64,000 nt of DNA from Alkalibacillus silvisoli (GTDB taxonomy: Bacteria > Bacillota > Bacilli > Bacillales > Alkalibacillaceae): assembly GCF_039521975.1 (NCBI RefSeq), contig NZ_BAAACZ010000003.1:196653-260652 (forward strand). The letters run 5' to 3'. The notes below the pieces were generated by a model. It saw only the letters and a list, made by a program, of their open reading frames with translations, made no database searches and was not told the origin of the DNA. Positions 59,322 through 64,000 of this stretch are shown one piece after another (within the stretch, counting starts at the first letter, position 1; each line of letters starts with the position of its first letter). Both the position numbers and the translations under genes were made by a program.

Positions 59322-61487
59322 TTGGCTGAAATACAGAATGAATTAATCCAAGTCACCTCAAAACAAGTCAGTATTCAAGAGGCGATTGTGAAAACGGTTG
59401 TCCAAATGATCGATGAAGGGAATACTGTACCTTTTATTGCCCGCTACCGTAAAGAGCAAACGAAAGGGCTAGACGAAACTGAAATTCAATCAATTAAAGA
59501 AACATATGACTATCAACAACAATTACATACACGTAAAGAAGAAGTTGTTCGATTAATTGATGAACAAGGTAAATTAACAGATGAGTTAAAGAAGGACATT
59601 TTAAAAGCTACTCAGCTTCAAAGAGTTGAGGATTTATATCGTCCTTACAAGCAAAAGCGTCGAACACGTGCGACAATTGCGAAAGAAAAAGGGCTTGAGT
59701 CATTAGCAGAGCTTGTATGGAAGCAAGAGGGGATTCAAGTTAATGAAGAAGCAAAACAGTATCTTTCAGAAGAGCATGAGCTAACAGATGTTGAAGCGGT
59801 GCTACAAGGTGTTAACGATATTATTGCTGAGTGGATCTCAGATGAACCTGCATTCCGTGATGATATTCGTTCATACACCTTTAAGCAAGGGGCTATTACT
59901 ACAGAGCTTAAGAAAAATGCAGAAGACGAAAAAGAAATATTCCAAATGTATTATGAATATCAGGAGCCTGTCAGAAGTATGGTGCCCCACCGTGTATTAG
60001 CCGTCAATCGCGGGGAGAAAGAAAAAGTATTAAAAGTAGCGATTGAACCTCCTGTTGATCCGATTATCGATTATATTAAACGAACTGTTATTAAAAATAA
60101 TCAAACAGAAGAGGCAGATTTAATCAATGAAGCAATTGAAGATAGCTATAAGCGATTAATTCAGCCGTCAATTGAGCGTGATATTCGAACATCACTAACA
60201 GAGAATGCTGAAGAACACGCGATTGACATATTCGCTAAAAACTTAAGAAACTTACTACTTCAGCCACCTTTAAAAGGAAAAACGATTTTAGCTGTCGACC
60301 CAGCATTTCGGACAGGGTGTAAGCTAGCAATTGTCGATGAAACGGGTCAAATGCAATCAGTAGATGTCATTTATCCAACTGAACCGAAAAAAGACATCGC
60401 TGGTGCAAAGAGGAAAGTGCTGAAGTATTTAGAAGATTATCCTATTGAATTAATCGCGATTGGTAACGGTACAGCTTCTCGTGAGACTGAGCAATTTATT
60501 GCAGACTTAATTCAACAGCATCAATTAGATGTTGCTTATTTAATCGTTAATGAGGCAGGAGCAAGTGTATATTCTGCTTCTAAGTTAGCAAGAGACGAAT
60601 TCCCTGACCTACAAGTGGAGGAACGCTCTGCTGTATCAATCGCAAGACGAGTTCAAGACCCACTAAGTGAACTTGTTAAAATCGACCCAAAATCAATCGG
60701 GGTTGGACAATATCAACATGATGTAAGTCAGAAGAAATTAAATAACTCATTATCATTTGTTGTAGAAACAGCTGTAAACCAAGTTGGTGTTAATGTGAAT
60801 ACAGCATCTTCTTCATTATTACAATACATTTCAGGTTTAAATAAGACTGTAGCTAATAATATCGTGAAATATCGTGAAGAGAACGGAAAGTTTATAAATC
60901 GTAAGCAAATTAAGAAAGTTCCACGCTTAGGTAATAAAACATATGAGCAGGCAATCGGCTTCTTAAGAATATTAGATGGAGAAAACCCACTAGATCGAAC
61001 TTCGATTCACCCAGAAAGCTATAGTGCGACAGAAGATTTACTAAGGAAGCTTGACTTAACTACTGATGCCATTGGTTCTGAAGAGGTGCGACAGAAGCTA
61101 GGTGAAATGACTAATAATCAGTTATCTGACGGATTAGATGTTGGGCATTTGACATTACAAGATATTGTAAATGACTTAAAAAAACCAAACAGAGACCCTC
61201 GTGATGAACTACCTACACCGCTTTTAAAAACGAATGTATTATCGATGGAAGATTTAGAGCAAGGGATGGAGTTACAAGGGACTGTTCGTAATGTCGTTGA
61301 TTTTGGTGCTTTTGTTGATATTGGCGTTAAACAAGATGGCCTTGTCCATATCTCTAAATTATCAAATCAGTTTGTGAAAAATCCATTAGATGTTGTAGCG
61401 GTTGGGGATATTGTAACGGTTTGGATTGATGAAGTAGATGTAAAACGACAGCGTATCGCATTAACGATGATTCCTGTTACGAGCTGA
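59322..61487 (+). CDS. tex: Tex-like RNA-binding transcription accessory protein (YdcI)
   Basis: A 721-residue Tex protein: N-terminal helical domain (IDEGNTVPFIARYRKEQTKGLDETEI), RNase H-like YqgF domain (KGKTILAVDPAFRTGCKLAIVDETG), helix-hairpin-helix region (LNKTVANNIVKYREENGKF and LGNKTYEQAIGFLRILDG) and C-terminal S1 domain (MELQGTVRNVVDFGAFVDIGVKQDGLVHISKLS). It is thought to act in RNA metabolism/transcription. TTG 59322 is chosen, with GGGAGG 7 bases upstream; the longer frame from 59262 adds 20 atypical residues. Confidence 0.93.
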   Translation: MAEIQNELIQVTSKQVSIQEAIVKTVVQMIDEGNTVPFIARYRKEQTKGLDETEIQSIKETYDYQQQLHTRKEEVVRLIDEQGKLTDELKKDILKATQLQRVEDLYRPYKQKRRTRATIAKEKGLESLAELVWKQEGIQVNEEAKQYLSEEHELTDVEAVLQGVNDIIAEWISDEPAFRDDIRSYTFKQGAITTELKKNAEDEKEIFQMYYEYQEPVRSMVPHRVLAVNRGEKEKVLKVAIEPPVDPIIDYIKRTVIKNNQTEEADLINEAIEDSYKRLIQPSIERDIRTSLTENAEEHAIDIFAKNLRNLLLQPPLKGKTILAVDPAFRTGCKLAIVDETGQMQSVDVIYPTEPKKDIAGAKRKVLKYLEDYPIELIAIGNGTASRETEQFIADLIQQHQLDVAYLIVNEAGASVYSASKLARDEFPDLQVEERSAVSIARRVQDPLSELVKIDPKSIGVGQYQHDVSQKKLNNSLSFVVETAVNQVGVNVNTASSSLLQYISGLNKTVANNIVKYREENGKFINRKQIKKVPRLGNKTYEQAIGFLRILDGENPLDRTSIHPESYSATEDLLRKLDLTTDAIGSEEVRQKLGEMTNNQLSDGLDVGHLTLQDIVNDLKKPNRDPRDELPTPLLKTNVLSMEDLEQGMELQGTVRNVVDFGAFVDIGVKQDGLVHISKLSNQFVKNPLDVVAVGDIVTVWIDEVDVKRQRIALTMIPVTS

Positions 61488-61488
61488 A

Positions 61489-61605
61489 TTATTCATTGAG
61501 TAACTTTTTATAGTAAAAAAACCAACACTGATTTAACGTTTTAATTTGCTGTTTGTCTTTAGAAGCATAAGCATTAAGAAACTGGTTTTGTAACCAATTA
61601 GGCAT
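61489..61605 (-). CDS. cmpA: Cortex morphogenetic protein CmpA
   Basis: A 38-residue gene on the minus strand. The product begins MPNWLQNQFLNAYASKDKQQ and ends IKTLNQCWFFYYKKLLNE, which fits the CmpA family (M-P-x-W-L...K-LNQCW-F-Y-K-K). CmpA acts with ClpX/SpoIVA in spore coat-cortex quality control and sits near ydcI in B. subtilis. AGGTGATG lies just upstream of the ATG. Its stop codon is 2 bases from the tex stop. It marks the organism as a spore former. Confidence 0.88.
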   Translation of the reverse strand: MPNWLQNQFLNAYASKDKQQIKTLNQCWFFYYKKLLNE

Positions 61606-61699
61606 AAACATCACCTTTTAATTTATTTTGTAATTTATATTATGCAGCCACAGCTTATTCGCTTCCGTAAAATATAATATTCTGTATAAGGAGTAATAG

Positions 61700-61840
61700 A
61701 AAATCCGAACGATTCATCGAAAATGAACTCGTTCGGATTTTTGTGTTTCGCGCTCGCGACTTCCAAAAGTCTCGAGCGCTGATAAAAGTAGCTGAGCGCT
61801 GATAAAAAGCCCCCGAACACTGATAAAATGATCCGCTCGG
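61700..61840. repeat. Intergenic repeat module: hairpin and three 20-21 bp units
   Basis: The 384-base gap 61606-61989 between the divergent cmpA and sprT-like genes contains this module. The hairpin is at 61700-61742 (AAATCCGAACGA / TCGTTCGGATTT with TTCAT/ATGAA inside). Units begin at 61774, 61794 and 61815 (GAGCGCTGATAAAA, GAGCGCTGATAAAA, GAACACTGATAAAA). The linker is divergent here. Small open frames across the repeat are not real genes. Confidence 0.83.
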
Positions 61841-61989
61841 GTAACTTCTCATCTTACACAAGGTATCAAAGATCGCATTTTAACAATATTTCATTTCTTT
61901 TGTCTCAGACTTGAATTAGAATATGAACGAGTCGTGTTATAATTAAGAATTATGGGTAAGGTTTTCTTAATTTTAAAAAGGTGTAGGGC

Positions 61990-62445
61990 GTGATCATGAT
62001 GAAGCAAGAAGAGCTTGAATTATTAACAAATAAATTGTCCCAACAATTCTTTGGTAAACCTTTTGTTGACTCTGTTCAATTTAATAACCGTTTACGTACG
62101 ACAGGTGGAAGGTATATCCCAGCAAAACGAACTATTGAAATCAATCCTAAGTATTATAAAGAATTAGGTGAAGAAGATTTAATGGGGATTATTAAACATG
62201 AATTGTGTCACTACCACCTCCATATAGAAGGAAAACCTTATCATCACCGTAGTCGAGAATTTAGAGCATTGTTGGAAGAAACGGGGTCACCGCGATTTTG
62301 TGGCACTTTACCTTCAGAAGAGGACAAGAAAAAACACCAGTTTCAATGCCGTAGTTGTGGTTTAACTTTTAAACGAAAAAGAAAAATTAATCCTGCTCGC
62401 TATCGTTGTGGTAAATGTCAGGGGAAAATTGTACAAATCCAATAA
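61990..62445 (+). CDS. SprT-like zinc metalloprotease-domain protein (YdcK)
   Basis: A 151-residue SprT-family protein. The zinc motif HELCHYHLHIEG (HExxH) sits near residue 75, preceded by YIPAKRTIEINPKYY. A C-terminal zinc ribbon is formed by QCRSCGLTFKRKRK and RCGKCQGKIV. The position after tex matches ydcK. Function in bacteria is unknown; eukaryotic relatives remove DNA-protein crosslinks. GTG 61990 is used because AAAGGTG lies 6 bases upstream; ATG 61996 and 61999 are alternatives. Confidence 0.88.
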   Translation: MIMMKQEELELLTNKLSQQFFGKPFVDSVQFNNRLRTTGGRYIPAKRTIEINPKYYKELGEEDLMGIIKHELCHYHLHIEGKPYHHRSREFRALLEETGSPRFCGTLPSEEDKKKHQFQCRSCGLTFKRKRKINPARYRCGKCQGKIVQIQ

Positions 62446-62562
62446 ATTTAAATTACTTATTACGTATTGACGAACAATATATAGCATGATAAATTATAAA
62501 AGCTGACACAGAGGAACTGTTTAGCTCAATCGAAAAACTTAAATAAATTAATTGATTAGTAA

Positions 62563-62766
62563 TTGACATCAAAAAGAAGATGTTATATTATACTGTATGT
62601 CGCAACAAATTAACGCGACTATGCATCAAGAAATGCACCTTATAAAATTAATAAAAGTCATAAAAAACACTTTACATTAGGTAGATAACATTTTATAATA
62701 TTTTAGCGTTGAAGTTGTACGAGATTACTTCTTAGATGGAAGAAATAAAATGCACCTTATAAAGTT
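62563..62766 (+). promoter_or_regulatory. Tandem tRNA-operon promoters, each followed by a repeated leader sequence
   Basis: The 341-base gap 62446-62786 holds no gene. P1: TTGACA (62563-62568), 17 bases, TATTAT (62586-62591). P2: TTTACA (62671-62676), 17 bases, TATAAT (62694-62699). After each, 39 and 48 bases downstream, comes AAATGCACCTTATAAA (62631 and 62748). The duplicated promoter-leader unit suggests two start points for the tRNA-rRNA transcript. Confidence 0.72.
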
Positions 62767-62786
62767 GAATTGACTCATTAGTATTA

Positions 62787-62862
62787 TTCCAGCGTAGCTC
62801 AGTGGTAGAGCAGTTGGCTGTTAACCAATTGGTCGCAGGTTCGAATCCTGCCGCTGGAGCCA
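62787..62862 (+). tRNA. tRNA-Asn (GTT)
   Basis: Acceptor TCCAGCG / CGCTGGA, D-loop AGCTCAGTGGTAGAGC, anticodon loop CTGTTAA (GTT), T-arm GGTTCGAATCC; the CCA end is encoded. First of nine tRNA genes in tandem. Confidence 0.96.
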
Positions 62863-62863
62863 T

Positions 62864-62955
62864 GGAGAAGTACCCAAGTGGCTGAAGGGGTTCCCCTGCT
62901 AAGGGAATAGGTCGCATTGAGCGGCGCGAGGGTTCAAATCCCTCCTTCTCCGCCA
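62864..62955 (+). tRNA. tRNA-Ser (GCT)
   Basis: Class II tRNA with long variable arm. Acceptor GGAGAAG / CTTCTCC, anticodon loop with GCT in CCCCTGCTAAGGG, T-arm GGTTCAAATCC, encoded CCA. It begins one base after the Asn gene. Confidence 0.95.
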
Positions 62956-62969
62956 TTTTAAAATTATAA

Positions 62970-63041
62970 GGCCCATTGGTCAAGTGGTTAAGACACCGCC
63001 CTTTCACGGCGGTAACAGGGGTTCGAATCCCCTATGGGTCA
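62970..63041 (+). tRNA. tRNA-Glu (TTC)
   Basis: Acceptor GGCCCAT / ATGGGTC, anticodon TTC in CCCTTTCACGG, T-arm GGTTCGAATCC. The CCA end is not encoded (next bases TCTGG), unlike its neighbours. Confidence 0.95.
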
Positions 63042-63044
63042 TCT

Positions 63045-63121
63045 GGTCCGGTAGTTCAGTTGGTTAGAATGCCTGCCTGTCACGCAGGAGGTCGCGGGTT
63101 CGAGTCCCGTCCGGACCGCCA
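63045..63121 (+). tRNA. tRNA-Asp (GTC)
   Basis: Acceptor GGTCCGG / CCGGACC, anticodon GTC in GCCTGTCACGC, T-arm GGTTCGAGTCC, encoded CCA. Confidence 0.96.
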
Positions 63122-63127
63122 TTATTT

Positions 63128-63202
63128 TGGGCCATAGCCAAGCGGTAAGGCAACGGGTTTTGGTCTCGTGATTCCCAGGTTCGAATCCTGGTGGCCCAGC
63201 CA
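63128..63202 (+). tRNA. tRNA-Gln (TTG)
   Basis: Acceptor TGGGCCA / TGGCCCA, anticodon TTG in GGGTTTTGGTCTC, T-arm GGTTCGAATCC, encoded CCA. A 114-base spacer without a gene follows. Confidence 0.94.
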
Positions 63203-63316
63203 TTTAATTAAAATTAAATATTGGTTGATCAGTCTTTTTTTATGCCTGAAATAGAGTGAATCAAGGTTAAAGCTAATTGCTGGAGGTTCTAATTGATTCT
63301 CTTTGGCTCATCACTT

Positions 63317-63402
<86 letters not shown>

Positions 63403-63464
63403 AAACATTAAAAAAGACTTGCGAAACTTATTTGGATTTGTTAATATAGAGTTTGTCGCATTTA

Positions 63465-63541
63465 GCGCCCGTAGCTCAATTGGATAGAGCGTTTGACTAC
63501 GGATCAAGAGGTTAGGGGTTCGACTCCTCTCGGGCGCGCCA
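63465..63541 (+). tRNA. tRNA-Arg (ACG)
   Basis: Acceptor GCGCCCG / CGGGCGC, anticodon loop CTACGGA (ACG, probably edited to ICG), T-arm GGTTCGACTCC, encoded CCA. Confidence 0.95.
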
Positions 63542-63560
63542 ACAATAAAGATAATCATCT

Positions 63561-63634
63561 GCGGGTGTAGTTTAATGGTAAAACCTCAGCCTTCCAAGCT
63601 GATGTTGTGGGTTCGATTCCCATCACCCGCTCCA
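63561..63634 (+). tRNA. tRNA-Gly (TCC)
   Basis: Acceptor GCGGGTG / CACCCGC, anticodon TCC in CCTTCCAAG, T-arm GGTTCGATTCC, encoded CCA. Confidence 0.95.
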
Positions 63635-63639
63635 TATAT

Positions 63640-63716
<77 letters not shown>

Positions 63717-63836
63717 TATAAACTTTCTTCGAACCTTGAAAACTAAACAAAATAGCCTGTCGTCAATTCTAGTTTTCTTCTTATTGACTTGTAGAAGAAA
63801 ACAAAGAGATGACATTAAACGAGTCAATCAAACACT

Positions 63837-64000
63837 TTTATGGAGAGTTTGATCCTGGCTCAGGACGAACGCTGGCGGCGTGCCTAATACATGCAAGTCG
63901 AGCGCGGGAAACAAACTGAATCCTTAGGGAGGACGTTTGTGGAACGAGCGGCGGACGGGTGAGTAACACGTGGGCAACCTGCCTGTAAGACTGGGATAAC
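63837..64000 (+). rRNA. 16S ribosomal RNA, 5' part (cut by window end)
   Basis: The universal 5' end GAGAGTTTGATCCTGGCTC and GACGAACGCTGGCGGCGTGC are present, followed by the V1 loop and GGCGGACGGGTGAGTAACAC. About 160 bases are visible. The V1 sequence (GCGCGGGAAACAAACTG...) resembles halophilic Bacillaceae as I remember them. Upstream, CCTTGAAAACTAAACAAAA (63733-63751) is a typical Bacillus pre-16S leader sequence. Confidence 0.97.

Noticed and set aside
61635..61861. Two minus-strand frames with FYQRS-type repeats
   Set aside because: Same reason: they cover the repeat module between cmpA and the sprT-like gene.
62732..63007. Minus-strand frame over tRNA-Asn/Ser/Glu
   Set aside because: Antisense of tRNA genes; a known source of spurious proteins.

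Overview
The window looks like chromosomal DNA of a low-GC, Gram-positive, endospore-forming member of the Bacillaceae, probably a moderately halophilic genus close to Halobacillus/Alkalibacillus. Reasons: AT-rich sequence with strong Bacillus-type Shine-Dalgarno sites and frequent TTG/GTG starts; a complete sigma-B stress operon in the Bacillus order; a cortex morphogenesis peptide (CmpA); 16S rRNA 5' sequence of the halophilic Bacillaceae type; and very acidic exported proteins (anti-sigma domain, SurA-like lipoprotein, BtuF), which suggests a salt-adapted surface. The genus is an inference from motifs only.

Layout. 1-5.7 kb: 3' end of a VOC ring-cleaving dioxygenase, a small zinc-ribbon/membrane protein, an EamA exporter, YggT, an acyl-CoA dehydrogenase, a YtzI-like peptide, a BdbC/thioredoxin-like disulfide pair and an unknown membrane protein. 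5.8-7.9 kb: arsR-arsB-arsC. 8.3-9.5 kb: flavohemoglobin with an Fnr/Crp-like palindrome upstream. 9.7-11.2 kb: ECF sigma factor and its membrane anti-sigma factor. 11.3-19.2 kb: mixed housekeeping genes (methyltransferase, SurA-like lipoprotein, cold shock protein, Ohr, 3D-domain protein, P-loop kinase, FMN reductase, enoyl-CoA hydratase, HTH-TPR regulator). 19.5-22.1 kb: a BMP-family binding lipoprotein and a chemoreceptor. 22.3-25.5 kb: cobalamin riboswitch controlling btuFCD. 25.5 kb: DUF368 polyprenyl-phosphate transporter. 26.5-34.9 kb: hisJ, divergent from hisZGDBHAFI(E)C; hisIE is broken by a frame change between its two domains. 35-37.5 kb: cadC-cadA with two operator palindromes. 37.6-49.7 kb: further metabolic and sensory genes, including PepF, a 1-Cys peroxiredoxin, a polysaccharide deacetylase, HemAT, an MhqR-like regulator, DegV and a second EamA exporter. 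49.7-62.4 kb: a block syntenic with B. subtilis ydcA-ydcK (rhomboid, acpS, ydcC, alr, mazE-mazF, rsbR-S-T-U-V-W-sigB-rsbX, tex, cmpA, sprT-like). 62.5-64 kb: a tandem-promoter leader, nine tRNA genes and the start of a 16S rRNA gene.

Several genes form functional groups: metal and metalloid resistance (ars, cad), oxygen/NO handling and sensing (hmp, HemAT), electrophile/peroxide defence (dioxygenase fragment, MhqR-like regulator, Ohr, peroxiredoxin), histidine biosynthesis, B12 uptake, and the general stress response with its partner-switching regulators.

The strongest signal not explained by genes is a dispersed modular intergenic repeat family. A conserved hairpin (core TCCGAACGA...TCGTTCGGA) is often followed by a linker with CGCTACATCAAAAT and then by arrays of 20-21 bp units containing CGCTGATAAAA. 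A second array type has 20-21 bp units with a CGCYYGAATATTGAGG-like core. Copies lie at about 14.6, 16.9, 19.4, 40.2, 44.2, 47.5 and 61.7 kb. A GC-rich palindromic element at 8.1 kb shares the linker. I found no CRISPR array, prophage, insertion sequence or clear transferred island.
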